Source: Fibrobacter sp. UWB4
Lineage (GTDB): Bacteria; Fibrobacterota; Fibrobacteria; Fibrobacterales; Fibrobacteraceae
Length of the DNA: 64,000 nucleotides
Direction: 5' to 3'
Assembly: GCF_002210345.1 (NCBI RefSeq)
Contig: NZ_MWQI01000008.1
Location: 62,001 to 126,000 of the forward strand
A program made the translations under genes and the position numbers. The notes beneath the pieces were generated by a model. It made no database searches, had not been told where the DNA came from, and saw only the letters and a list, made by a program, of their open reading frames with translations. Shown here piece after piece: positions 44,107 to 53,432 of this stretch; the first letter of the stretch is position 1, and each line of letters begins with the position of its first letter.

Positions 44107-44934
44107 TCATCTCCATGTTACAACAATATCATGTACACCTTGTTTCTCTGGAGGAGGCGGTGTCATATAATCATCGCCATATAATACCCTTAACCATTCA
44201 TCATAGCCTTTAGGGCCATAAAATTTTTTGTCTTCAAAATCCATCAAAATTCTCTCATCAAAGCAATTCCGATGGCAAATGCGATTAAATTCTCCATTAA
44301 CAAGAGTATTCGCAAACTCGCAAGATTCTAAAGGATGTCTCTTAGCATACCATTTGATAAATTTTTGCTGTAACCTGTACGGCTTATTTTTATCTTTTAC
44401 AAATACTCCGGCAATAGTCGCAATCCACTTTTTCAAGCCCTTTTTCTTTTCTTTCCAATACGGAATCGAGTGCTTATTAAACCAAAGCAGCAAGCCCAAA
44501 AGTTCCGTTATCTTACAAACCATTTTAGTTTTGAAAGAAAGATCTTTTAGCCCATCCTTAGGGAAAACGTCTATGTATATATAGTTTTCTTCAGGCCAGG
44601 AATCTGGATACTCAATAAGTTTTGTTCTCGTATCACTCAGCTTACTAAAACAAAAAAGAGAATTTTCAGGGCGCTCCAGAATGATATGATCGTTAAGTTT
44701 GTATTGACGCTCACGAAGAATCTCTACCATGCGATCATAATCTGGACGCATCAAGCAAATATCCATATCATTATCCCACGGGATAAAACCTTTATGGCGA
44801 ACAGCGCCGAGCAATGTACCCGCATCTAAATAATACTTAAGTCCATTTTCTTCGCAAAAAGAGGCAAACGCTTGGAGAATTTCCAGCATAATCTGTTTAT
44901 GTTCTGCAAGAGTTATTGGTGTACCAGACTTCAT
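44107..44934 (-). CDS. LicD family phosphotransferase
   Basis: A 275-residue protein of the family that transfers phosphocholine, ribitol phosphate or similar groups from CDP donors to glycans. The nucleotidyltransferase-fold signature is clear: GTLLGAVRHKGFIPWDND (39-56) with Asp54, Asp56 and Asp58 as metal ligands. The C-terminus GPKGYDEWLRVLYGDDYM is typical. Together with the TagF-like gene it shows that CDP-activated non-sugar groups are used in this glycan. Confidence 0.9.
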   Translation of the reverse strand: MKSGTPITLAEHKQIMLEILQAFASFCEENGLKYYLDAGTLLGAVRHKGFIPWDNDMDICLMRPDYDRMVEILRERQYKLNDHIILERPENSLFCFSKLSDTRTKLIEYPDSWPEENYIYIDVFPKDGLKDLSFKTKMVCKITELLGLLLWFNKHSIPYWKEKKKGLKKWIATIAGVFVKDKNKPYRLQQKFIKWYAKRHPLESCEFANTLVNGEFNRICHRNCFDERILMDFEDKKFYGPKGYDEWLRVLYGDDYMTPPPPEKQGVHDIVVTWR

Positions 44935-44946
44935 ATAGCGATTACC

Positions 44947-46125
44947 TCATTTTTTTGTGATGATTTGAACTATACTTTCCCTACTATTAATTTGTAGAAG
45001 AATTCCCCACATTAGCCACAATATATAACATCTCGAACCAGGGCCAAACGGAGCTTGCTCTTCAAACAAACTTATAAAAAACATCGAAAAGGCAAGTATG
45101 AAGAAGCATAAATCTTCTTTTTTACCTTTTTTTAAATTAGTGCAAGCCCATATTACAGGCAATAAAGCCATCGCAATTAATGGCCAAGCCAACAATCCGT
45201 AATTAGCTAAAGCTGATACATAAAAACAATCCACAGTGCTCATCCTCCCCAAACCAAATAAAGGAGAATTCCTAAACAGCTTTAATCCCATTGAAACTTC
45301 CACATCTCTTCCCGAAGACAAATCTGAAATATCAGAAGCATCTCTGCCTGCATAAACAATTTGATTTAGAAACGTATCAAAAGAATCGGGATTTGCAAAG
45401 AAATACACAGTTACCGCAAAAAGGCCTAATATGACAGTAATTCGAAGTTTTTGAGTCATCCTGTTTGAATATATCGAAAGTGTTCCCAAAAGAAAAATTA
45501 CTCCTAAAAAAGATGACCTACACCTTAAATACAGAATATCAGTAAGCAAAAAAAGAATCGACACAATTTTAAATACTCTTTTTAATCTATTATCGGGTTC
45601 ATACAAAATAGAACCAATAATCAAAGAACTCACAAGCATAACAGCTATTTCATTTTTCCCAAAAACATAGCCATAAACACTTGAACTTAAATCGCTACCT
45701 CTAAGATAAAAGGCAAACAAAAGAATTGCCATTATGGACGTGGTAATATAATACGAAACACAAATTCGTTTCAAGTCTACCGTTTTAAAATTCAGTCCAT
45801 ACCTTATTGCTACAATCAAAATGATTGTTGATATTGTTACAACCGGAAAGAAATGATTATAGAAAGCATTAACGTCATTTACAACACTTGTTATTACGGT
45901 ATTTAAAGTAACTATAAAATATAAAAGCAGATGAGCATGAAAGAACGAACTACTGGCAAAACAAACACCTCGGAAAAGAAGTGTTATTGCTAAAAAAATC
46001 CAAATAGCAATTGCAAAAATTCTACCCATGCCACTGCTAACTAAAGCTGGGTAATAAGATACATTGGAAAGAACACAAGCTATACAAAGAAAAAGGGTTT
46101 CTTTACTAAGCACTTCTTTTCTCAT
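44947..46125 (-). CDS. O-antigen polymerase / ligase-like membrane protein (Wzy candidate)
   Basis: A 392-residue protein with about eleven membrane segments and a large periplasmic loop. CRSSFLGVIFLLG and SSGRDVEVSMGLKLFRNSPL, followed by FGLG, match the Wzy_C/O-antigen ligase pattern. As the only such protein near wzx it is the probable polymerase of the repeat unit. GGAG precedes the ATG, which lies 20 bp inside the YdjC gene. Confidence 0.85.
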   Translation of the reverse strand: MRKEVLSKETLFLCIACVLSNVSYYPALVSSGMGRIFAIAIWIFLAITLLFRGVCFASSSFFHAHLLLYFIVTLNTVITSVVNDVNAFYNHFFPVVTISTIILIVAIRYGLNFKTVDLKRICVSYYITTSIMAILLFAFYLRGSDLSSSVYGYVFGKNEIAVMLVSSLIIGSILYEPDNRLKRVFKIVSILFLLTDILYLRCRSSFLGVIFLLGTLSIYSNRMTQKLRITVILGLFAVTVYFFANPDSFDTFLNQIVYAGRDASDISDLSSGRDVEVSMGLKLFRNSPLFGLGRMSTVDCFYVSALANYGLLAWPLIAMALLPVIWACTNLKKGKKEDLCFFILAFSMFFISLFEEQAPFGPGSRCYILWLMWGILLQINSRESIVQIITKK

Positions 46126-46861
46126 TTATTTTCTCCAGCAAATCTTTCAACGTTATTCCAAACGGGCCATCATAAGGAGTTTCTCCGCATCTATCAACAA
46201 GGCGTCCTTGAATATCATAATCTGGATGACACATTATTTCTACTAAACCAGATTTACCCTCTATCTTCGTCTCAAAGAAATCGTCAAAGCTACCAAAAAA
46301 ATCAGAATATGAGTTAGTTTTTCCGATGAGAAATTTATTAAAAAAACATTTTGCAACATTTTTTTTTACCGACATCGTTCCAATATTTCTTGAAATACGA
46401 ATTTTCTTGATTCCATACGCATCCATAACCTTTTTGAAAATCGGATAAATAAACGGAGCCGTATGAATGTGGTGATGAGAATCCACATGATGAATATTTA
46501 AACCAGTTTTAACAAAACGGTTAAGTTGAGTTTTCAACTCTTCATACACACATTTTTTTTGCTTACTACTTAATGGTCTATAACGGTTAACATGCATATG
46601 AAAAGCTCCATTTGAACCGCAGAAAAATGGATCTTTTCTTATCTCAGAAGTAAGGGGGTACCCCTCCGTCAAATCAAAATGGATTCCAACAAAATCTTTT
46701 AATCCGCTCTCTTTTACTAATTTAACAGCATCGTCAAAAAAAGCACCCGTACTCATCATCGTTGTAGTCGTGATGTATTTTTTTTCATAAGCTTCAAGAA
46801 TGGCCAAAGAGCAAGATTTATCCCATCCAAAATCATCGGCATTAACAACAATATCGAGCAT
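46106..46861 (-). CDS. YdjC/ChbG-like carbohydrate deacetylase
   Basis: A 251-residue metal-dependent deacetylase. NADDFGW gives the metal-binding Asp pair, HFDLTEG and DSHHHIH give further ligands, and MCHPD is the terminal motif. It would remove an N-acetyl from a sugar of the glycan or precursor. An A9 run (plus strand T9, 46349-46357) lies in frame in VKKNV; loss or gain of one base would truncate it, so it is a potential switch now in the on state. Confidence 0.88.
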   Translation of the reverse strand: MLDIVVNADDFGWDKSCSLAILEAYEKKYITTTTMMSTGAFFDDAVKLVKESGLKDFVGIHFDLTEGYPLTSEIRKDPFFCGSNGAFHMHVNRYRPLSSKQKKCVYEELKTQLNRFVKTGLNIHHVDSHHHIHTAPFIYPIFKKVMDAYGIKKIRISRNIGTMSVKKNVAKCFFNKFLIGKTNSYSDFFGSFDDFFETKIEGKSGLVEIMCHPDYDIQGRLVDRCGETPYDGPFGITLKDLLEKINEKRSA

Positions 46862-46875
46862 ACTTCACACCCTCA

Positions 46876-47997
46876 TCAAAACATTTTTATCAGCTTACTA
46901 AATATATTCAAATGAACCTTAGCCATATTTTCTATTGTATACTTTGATATCTTTTTCAAACTAGATTCCGAGAATTTTTTCAATAAAGATTTGTCATTAT
47001 ACAATAATTGAATATCTTTCGATGCTTGCAAAAAATCTTCTGGATTAACGATAAAACCATTATTATCATCAACAAGTTCCAATCCAGCAACACATTTATC
47101 AGATGATATTATGGGAAGACCATATGACATAGCTTCATTAATGACCAATCCCCAAACATCACCACGAGTCATCAATATAAACAAATCGGACATTCTATAA
47201 TAATCAGCTAATTCACTTTTAGATTTAAAGCCAATGTAATAAACATTGTCAAGTCCATTTTTTTCTTTTAATTCTACAAATTCACGGGTAGGCTCGTCCC
47301 CAACAATAACAAAAGCGATATCCAAATTTTTCAAGACAGAAGCTATTTTCAAAAGAACATCAAAGCCCTTTCCATATCCCCGATCATACGAAAAACGACC
47401 TACAGAAAGAACAACAAACCGCTCTTTTACATTTAATTTTTTTCTAAGATTATCTTTATTAGCTTCGTTTAATGGATTTTCAATATCAGCATTTTTTATA
47501 GAAGAAAAAGGATACTCGTACACTTGATCTCGTTTTGCACCATAATGAACAAGATAATTTGTTGTCACAGAACCAGAACTAAGCCAAGCCGACGCAGCAC
47601 CGATGAAATGTCCTTTTACCTTCCTTTTCGACCAAGAATCTTGCGAAATTCTCCCACCATCAGCATTCAATACAAATGGGATTTTTTTTAACCTCATATA
47701 TTCAATGCAAATCATGGATGTAAAAGTAGAATACCCCCCGATTACAATCAAATCGAAATTTTTTTTCTTTATATACTTTATAGCATCTAACGCCAAAGAA
47801 CTTTCATTACCAATTTTTATGCTCTTTAAATAATTTTCTTGGAATAGAATCTTTTCGTCAGAACGCCATTTTTCATCTCTATCTTGAGCATTATTTCTTT
47901 CAAATAACACCGTAACATCAATCCCGCAACGAACAAGTTCATTAAAAAACTCTACGCGATAAGGCGATGGTAAGTTTGTCAAATAAAGAATTTTCAT
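46876..47997 (-). CDS. Glycosyltransferase family 4
   Basis: A 373-residue GT-B enzyme. YLTNLPSPYRVEFFNEL is the N-terminal acceptor side, VVLSVGRFSYDRGYGKGFDV starts the donor domain, and LTRGDVWGLVINEAMSYGLP holds the conserved E-x7-E region. Overlaps the upstream GT4 by 4 bp. Specificity unknown. Confidence 0.88.
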   Translation of the reverse strand: MKILYLTNLPSPYRVEFFNELVRCGIDVTVLFERNNAQDRDEKWRSDEKILFQENYLKSIKIGNESSLALDAIKYIKKKNFDLIVIGGYSTFTSMICIEYMRLKKIPFVLNADGGRISQDSWSKRKVKGHFIGAASAWLSSGSVTTNYLVHYGAKRDQVYEYPFSSIKNADIENPLNEANKDNLRKKLNVKERFVVLSVGRFSYDRGYGKGFDVLLKIASVLKNLDIAFVIVGDEPTREFVELKEKNGLDNVYYIGFKSKSELADYYRMSDLFILMTRGDVWGLVINEAMSYGLPIISSDKCVAGLELVDDNNGFIVNPEDFLQASKDIQLLYNDKSLLKKFSESSLKKISKYTIENMAKVHLNIFSKLIKMF

Positions 47998-49154
47998 TTA
48001 ATGACATCCTTATAAAGTTCAACATAGCACTGTGATGCTTTTTGTTTATCCATTATGTTATTCGATAAATTCGGATGAACATAAAGAACATCCTTATACC
48101 TACCCTGTTCAACAACGTTACCATCAGGAACAGATTCCATACTACCGCCTGTTTTGTAAGTGATAACAGGTGTTCCACAGGCTTGAGCTTCAAGGTTTAC
48201 AGTAGGGTAATTATCTTCGTAAGTCGGATTAAAAAAAACATCTGCAGCCGTGTAAATTTCAGCCAGTTCTCGAACATTATTTGTTCTTGTAATTTTTAGA
48301 ATATTTGAAGGCAATTCTTTTTTTTGCGGTTCCGTAAGTCCAACAAGAACAATTTTATAACTATCGTCAAGAATCTTTGATAGTTCAACAAAATCTTTCA
48401 CCCCCTTACGAGCTTCCCATGTACTTGCAACTCCCAGGATAACAATTTTACCGACAAGCCCATTTTTTTCCTTGAAATCACTGGAAGTCGGTTTAAAAAC
48501 ATTCAAATCAATTCCATTAGGTATCACCTTTACAGGATATTTGTTCAAAAAAGATTGATTAACCTCGTTTGCAAGCCAATTTGAAGGAGTTACAAGAGTC
48601 ATTTTTTTTACACTTGTGAACAAAGCTTTCTTTTTTAGCCAATTCTGCTTTGAAGCATCCCACAAGCAACTTGACGGATAACGTTTCTTTTGCGGGCAAT
48701 TAAAACATCCCGTTTTCCATTTATCACACTTTACATAGCTATAATACGCACAATGCCCAGTAAACGCCCAGCAATCATGCAACGTCCAAACAACAGGCTT
48801 ATCGGCTTTGGCTAGATAATTGAACAAGACTTCGATATTAATGTAATAGCCATGGATATTATGTAAGTGAATCAAATCGGGGTTATATTCTTTAACCCAT
48901 TCAATAAACTTTTCAGTATCACGCCTAGAACTAAAACCGGCATTGTCAAAGATTCTGCTCTGCAATGCATGGAGTTTCACATCAAAATCGCTACCAATGT
49001 GGATCGCATACTTCCGATATTTTTCAGGGACAGTTTCACGACCATACGCGATTTTACATTCGTGCCCATTCTGCTCCATAATCTCGGCTAAATCGGTACA
49101 AATCCTTCCCGTACTGCGAATTCCGCAAACACTGTTTATCTGGAGAATTTTCAT
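47994..49154 (-). CDS. Glycosyltransferase family 4
   Basis: A 386-residue GT-B enzyme: ILQINSVCGIRSTGRICTDL at the start, HLHNIHGYYINIEVLF and WTLHDCWAFTGHC as acceptor-domain hallmarks of the WcaC/colanic-type group, and FFNPTYEDNYPTVNLEAQAC in the donor domain. A KTGCFNCPQKKRYPSSC segment with cysteines is common in this group. Overlaps neighbours by 4 bp on both sides. Confidence 0.88.
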   Translation of the reverse strand: MKILQINSVCGIRSTGRICTDLAEIMEQNGHECKIAYGRETVPEKYRKYAIHIGSDFDVKLHALQSRIFDNAGFSSRRDTEKFIEWVKEYNPDLIHLHNIHGYYINIEVLFNYLAKADKPVVWTLHDCWAFTGHCAYYSYVKCDKWKTGCFNCPQKKRYPSSCLWDASKQNWLKKKALFTSVKKMTLVTPSNWLANEVNQSFLNKYPVKVIPNGIDLNVFKPTSSDFKEKNGLVGKIVILGVASTWEARKGVKDFVELSKILDDSYKIVLVGLTEPQKKELPSNILKITRTNNVRELAEIYTAADVFFNPTYEDNYPTVNLEAQACGTPVITYKTGGSMESVPDGNVVEQGRYKDVLYVHPNLSNNIMDKQKASQCYVELYKDVIK

Positions 49155-50371
49155 GCTGTCCTCACATGCGACAAAATAGCACGATATGTTCTATCAATCT
49201 GATAATTCTCCAACAGATACTGATATCCCGCATTGCCCATAACCTCACGATTACTTGCAAGCATTCTGTCAACGCATGCAACAAATGCTTTTACATCATT
49301 ACTTTCGCACCAATAACCGTAGCCATTTTCTTGAGCGATAAAACCAATATCTGTATTCGGGTCAGTCGCTGCAATTATTGGCATTTTTGCGGCAAGGTAT
49401 GAAAGCAAACGCGACGGATAATTAGGTATAGTAAAGCGATGATCTAAAAATATCAAGCCGACATCACAATTTTGAGCAAGCGTTTCATAATCGTCTCTCG
49501 GCAAGCGATTAAATAGCGTTACATTTTTCGGGTTAGCAGAATCTATCCAATTCTGAATTTTGCCAAATTCAGTTCCATCGCCTGCGATAGCAAAATAGAC
49601 CTCATTTCGATTTTTGAGTGCATCCAGACAATCTATTAAGAATGGTATTCCTTGAGGTTTTCCAAGGTTTCCGCCATAAATAAATATTGGTCTGTCTAAA
49701 GGAAGTTTGTACTTTTCACGAATAGCCGTTCGTTCCCGTACAATCTCTTCAGGACTTCTAGTTTCCGGCACAACATCAATAGAATTCGGAGCAACTTCGA
49801 CACGTCTCGGGTCAACAAAGTCGTTGTGATCCAGCACGAACTTAACATTCGCAGGCGACATACAGCCGATATAGTCGCTGTTCTTGTAGAGTTCAATTTC
49901 TTTCTTGCGGAACATCTTGTAGAATAAACTATTCTTGCCAAACATTCCGATATCAACCGCATTCTGCGGAAATATATCCTTCAGCAATAGGTACGAAATG
50001 ATATGGGGATTTTCTTTTTTAAGGAATTTAATGACCTTGGTAAAAGTGATGGGAGGCGTTGAATAAAGTACCAGATCAAATTTTACACCTTTTAGGTACT
50101 TTTTTATTGCAGACTTATACTGCGATTCTATAAGGAGTGTTCCAATTCCCTTTTCAACGACATTGGTCTTTTGGATGTTCAACGTTTTAACACCCAAAAT
50201 TTTCACGCCACCCGATTCAATCAATTCTGTTTTTTTACCAAATCGCCGTTCGAGAGGCGTTACAATATACACCGAATGTCCCTCATCACGGAACTTGCGC
50301 ATGAGGTCTGTGTAGATGCCATGCTCAACAGGATTTAAGATTTTTACAAGGGTAAGAAAAAGTATATTCAT
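49151..50371 (-). CDS. Glycosyltransferase family 4, WbuB-like
   Basis: A 406-residue GT-B enzyme, start at 50371 set by AAAGGG five bases upstream. YSTPPITFTKVIKFLKKENP and LLLKDIFPQNAVDIGM match the WbuB group, whose E. coli member is regarded as an L-fucosamine transferase. That fits the UDP-L-FucNAc genes of this locus, so it is the best candidate for the FucNAc transferase. The donor domain holds IYGGNLGKPQG and NYPSRLLSYLAAKMPIIAA. Confidence 0.85.
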   Translation of the reverse strand: MNILFLTLVKILNPVEHGIYTDLMRKFRDEGHSVYIVTPLERRFGKKTELIESGGVKILGVKTLNIQKTNVVEKGIGTLLIESQYKSAIKKYLKGVKFDLVLYSTPPITFTKVIKFLKKENPHIISYLLLKDIFPQNAVDIGMFGKNSLFYKMFRKKEIELYKNSDYIGCMSPANVKFVLDHNDFVDPRRVEVAPNSIDVVPETRSPEEIVRERTAIREKYKLPLDRPIFIYGGNLGKPQGIPFLIDCLDALKNRNEVYFAIAGDGTEFGKIQNWIDSANPKNVTLFNRLPRDDYETLAQNCDVGLIFLDHRFTIPNYPSRLLSYLAAKMPIIAATDPNTDIGFIAQENGYGYWCESNDVKAFVACVDRMLASNREVMGNAGYQYLLENYQIDRTYRAILSHVRTA

Positions 50372-50380
50372 CATCACCCT

Positions 50381-51967
50381 TTACTTCGAATACAATCCGT
50401 CACCATTCATAAAACAGATCGATTTCATGCCCAATTCACGCGGAGCAATAAAATCTTTTTTCGGATTATCACCAACATATACCATTTGTTCAAACGGGAC
50501 ATTCAACCTTTTTTGCATAATCCGGAAAGCGATATCGCAAGGTTTACGGAATTGGGCGCCCCCCAACTCATCGGTGATTATAAATTCATCGACCAAATTT
50601 TCAAGGCCCAATGCTGCAATTTTAGCCCGTTGACCTTCAGGGCGACCATCGGTAATTACACCGATTTTGATGTTTCTTTCACGAAGTTTCTTGATTAGCG
50701 ATTCTGCGCTGTCATAAAAATGAATGTTCGGAGCATGATTTCGGTAGATAGCCAAACATTCCTTTTTCAATGCATCATTATCGCCAAAGACTTCATCAAA
50801 AGCCGGCTTGCCATTTTCAAAGGCGTTCCACAATTTTTCATCCAAATTCTCTATTTCAGGGTATTTTGCTGCCACGGCTTCAAATCCGCTTTTGATATAT
50901 TCCTTCTCGCCGTACAAGGTGTCATCTAAATCGAATATAACAGCTTGTATTCCCGCCAAACGGGATTCAACCTCGTTCAAGGAATTAACGACTACCGGAG
51001 CATTGTCTTCACTTACACAAATGCTTTGATCAAAGCGACTGTAAACAGCGTTGTCCTTGGCCGCCTTGGGCTGATATTCAACCTTTTTACCCATTAAAAG
51101 TTCAATACATGCCTTTGCGCTATCTGCGCCCGCCTTAATACTTAGCGGCGCACCACCACCAAAACGGGGGTTGATTTCGATGTAGTAATTGTCACCAGTC
51201 GAATTCTGCTTAATAAGCTGAACTGTAATTGCCCCACTCGGCCTGTAATCGGCAAGTAGGTGCTTGCATTCCGCAATCATTACATTATCCTGGGCAATGC
51301 GGGTCTTCAAAACTTCGCCACTGCGCACAGCAACTCGTTCACGGGGGGTAATAAATATCGGATTTCCCTTAAAATCGCAGAATGCGTCAATCGTGAATTC
51401 AGTTCCCTCAATAAAAGGCTGGATGATGTAATCGTCAATCATTGAAGCGTAGGACTTTAGTTCTTCCGCATTGTGAACCTTGTAGGCGTTAATGCTACTG
51501 CTACCGTCCTTGGGCTTGATAAAGGCAGGAAAACCACCTTTATATTGAGTATAATCGTCAATCGGCTTGGGTGATTTTAGACCACATTTGATAAAATAAT
51601 CTGCCGTAAAGCGTTTGTCGCGACAAAGTTGAACCTTATCTTCGGCAGCAATTAAGACTTCTGTACCGATGGCCGTAAATTTTGCTTTGTTTTTAGCCAA
51701 AAGCAAAAGATCAGTGTCTATTGTCGGAATCAGCGCGTTAATTTTCTCTTGTTCGCATATGCGCAAAAGTTCGGGAATGTATTCGGGAGCCTTAATTCGC
51801 GGAACAATAATCTTCTTGTCGCAATAAAAAAGTGCAGGTGCGTTGTCAACAATGTCAGCGCCATAAATCACGACATCGGCGTTCAAATCCGTAGCAGCCT
51901 TCTTAAAGGCCTGCATTAACTCTACTCGGCGACCAACGCTTGTAAAAAGAATACGAATCTGACTCAT
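50381..51967 (-). CDS. ATP-grasp ligase fused to a HAD hydrolase
   Basis: A 528-residue fusion. Residues 1-310 are a carbamoyl-phosphate-synthase-like ATP-grasp domain (FTSVGRRVELMQAF, FIKPKDGSSSINAYKV as the ATP loop, YIEINPRFGGGAP as metal site). Residues 341-528 are a HAD hydrolase with VIFDLDDTLYGEK (nucleophile Asp346 region), GVITDGRPEGQ and YVGDNPKKDF. Such pairs occur in surface glycan loci; a possible job is forming an amide or ester with a small acid and removing a phosphate. Neither substrate can be read from sequence. Confidence 0.85.
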   Translation of the reverse strand: MSQIRILFTSVGRRVELMQAFKKAATDLNADVVIYGADIVDNAPALFYCDKKIIVPRIKAPEYIPELLRICEQEKINALIPTIDTDLLLLAKNKAKFTAIGTEVLIAAEDKVQLCRDKRFTADYFIKCGLKSPKPIDDYTQYKGGFPAFIKPKDGSSSINAYKVHNAEELKSYASMIDDYIIQPFIEGTEFTIDAFCDFKGNPIFITPRERVAVRSGEVLKTRIAQDNVMIAECKHLLADYRPSGAITVQLIKQNSTGDNYYIEINPRFGGGAPLSIKAGADSAKACIELLMGKKVEYQPKAAKDNAVYSRFDQSICVSEDNAPVVVNSLNEVESRLAGIQAVIFDLDDTLYGEKEYIKSGFEAVAAKYPEIENLDEKLWNAFENGKPAFDEVFGDNDALKKECLAIYRNHAPNIHFYDSAESLIKKLRERNIKIGVITDGRPEGQRAKIAALGLENLVDEFIITDELGGAQFRKPCDIAFRIMQKRLNVPFEQMVYVGDNPKKDFIAPRELGMKSICFMNGDGLYSK

Positions 51968-52569
51968 TTAGACCCCATGAATACTTCCATCGTGGCTTCG
52001 CCTTGCTGGCTTATACCTTCTCGTTTTACCGTTTTCAAAAGCGTCATGAGGATGATTTTTACATCACCCATGAAGGTCACGTTGTTCACGTATTCTACGT
52101 CGTATTTGAATTTCTGTTCCCAGGTGATGGCGTTGCGACCGTTTACCTGCGCAAGTCCGCTGAGGCCTGGGCGCACATCGTGACGATGTTTCTGCTCGGA
52201 ATTGTAACGCGGCAGATATTCAACCAAAAGTGGTCTCGGTCCAATCACAGCCATATCACCCTTGAGAATATTGAACAGTTCCGGGAGTTCATCGAGGCTG
52301 GTGGAGCGGAGAAACTTGCCGTAAGCGTTCAGGCGCTTGTCGTCAGAGAGCAAGTTTCCGTTGGCGTCCTTTTCGTTCGTCATCGTGCGGAATTTGACGA
52401 GCTTGAAGATTTTCTCGTTGAGGCCCGGGCGCGGTTGCGTAAAGAACGGGTTGCCCTTCATCTTGATTGCGCCGAGGACGGTGAGCACGACGAGGACCGG
52501 ACTCAGGCAGATGATGGCAGCCAAAGCACAGAAGAAATCGAGAGGGCGCTTGAAAAAACGAGCGTACAT
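51964..52569 (-). CDS. Initiating phosphoglycosyl transferase (monotopic, PglC/WcaJ type)
   Basis: Transfers the first sugar phosphate from a UDP sugar to undecaprenyl phosphate. 201 residues from the ATG at 52569, chosen because GGAGG lies 7 nt upstream and the Abi stop overlaps it (TAATG). A single re-entrant membrane helix (DFFCALAAIICLSPVLVVL), VKFRTMTNEKD, and RSTSLDELPELFNILKGDMA with the catalytic Asp-Glu, then VIGPRPLL. The small size places it in the PglC class. With the DegT aminotransferase it suggests an amino-deoxy sugar (bacillosamine or QuiNAc4N type) at the reducing end. Confidence 0.92.
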   Translation of the reverse strand: MYARFFKRPLDFFCALAAIICLSPVLVVLTVLGAIKMKGNPFFTQPRPGLNEKIFKLVKFRTMTNEKDANGNLLSDDKRLNAYGKFLRSTSLDELPELFNILKGDMAVIGPRPLLVEYLPRYNSEQKHRHDVRPGLSGLAQVNGRNAITWEQKFKYDVEYVNNVTFMGDVKIILMTLLKTVKREGISQQGEATMEVFMGSK

Positions 52570-53162
52570 TAAGCGACCTCCGCAAAAAACGGTGTTTTTT
52601 TCCAATCTTCGGGGAACCCCATTTCACAAAGCGGAACGTTTGGATAGCTCTCGAGAAGTTTAAGCAGACGTTTTTTCGACTTGTTTTTAGGGTATAGAAC
52701 AGGCGTTACGCCCAATACACGATTCCAAACGCGCTCATGGTGAGCACAAATATTGCGGACCACGTTTAACGACTTCATCCATGAAATGAACGCACCTTTC
52801 TGTTGCGAGAACGCCATCGAGATTTCATTCTGCAAGTTTTTATGCATACCTTCATAAAACTTGAGCATAGAACCAAAAGTCATAAGCTCTATAGCCATCC
52901 ATAAAGGCAGACTTTCTTCACTATCACCGTATTTTGTTTTAAAAGCAACAACACAATAGCGTTCCCAAACCTGATCAAGATTCGTCCCCTCGACAAAGTC
53001 ATCAGAATCAGGTTTTCGAAAAGGGAAAAGGTATCCAGACAAACGATAATAATTTATCCAATTCAGGCGTTCTATCAAAGTATCACGATTGCAAACAAGC
53101 CCCCGCCGTATCAGCAAGTCAGCCTGTTCTTCAACTGTCTTGTAGGTCTTTGTATACAACAT
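52569..53162 (-). CDS. Abi_2 (AbiD/AbiF) family abortive-infection protein, internally shortened
   Basis: 197 residues from the ATG at 53162 (GAGGGG upstream). The N-terminus KTYKTVEEQADLLIRRGL and INYYRLSGYLFPFRKPD and the C-terminus NVVRNICAHHERVWNRVLG (HEPN-like RNxxxH) match Abi_2 proteins, which usually have about 300 residues. Between VWERYC and KYGDSEESLPLWMAIELM some 80-90 residues of the central helical core appear to be missing without loss of frame. It may be inactive. It sits inside the polysaccharide operon between the first two biosynthetic genes, an odd place for a phage defence gene. Confidence 0.8.
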   Translation of the reverse strand: MLYTKTYKTVEEQADLLIRRGLVCNRDTLIERLNWINYYRLSGYLFPFRKPDSDDFVEGTNLDQVWERYCVVAFKTKYGDSEESLPLWMAIELMTFGSMLKFYEGMHKNLQNEISMAFSQQKGAFISWMKSLNVVRNICAHHERVWNRVLGVTPVLYPKNKSKKRLLKLLESYPNVPLCEMGFPEDWKKTPFFAEVA

Positions 53163-53283
53163 CACGCCCCTCACAAACCTACAAACAAAAAAACTCACCG
53201 AAGTAAGCTATGCGTTGCCGCATTGAAGCCCGGTGAGTATGACATATATAATATAACAAATTATCCACAGAAAAACAAGCCTT

Positions 53284-53427
53284 CTGCAAAGAAACACCCT
53301 GGAGTTCCCCAATCAAAGCAGGAATGACACGGATAAAGCCGCGGACAGCCCAGATTATTCGGCTTCGCTCAGGACGACGAAGTGATGCATGGATTGCTTC
53401 GCTTTGCTCGCAATGACGTATTGTGTT
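53284..53427. repeat. Interspersed repeat cluster between the aminotransferase and abi genes
   Basis: The 270-bp gap holds CAAAGCAGGAATGACACGGA, then CGGCTTCGCTCAGGACGACG and GCATGGATTGCTTCGCTTTG continuing into CTCGCAATGACG. These are three variants of short palindromic repeats. An 85-codon frame across it is repeat-derived and not a gene. Confidence 0.75.
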
Positions 53428-53432
53428 CATAA

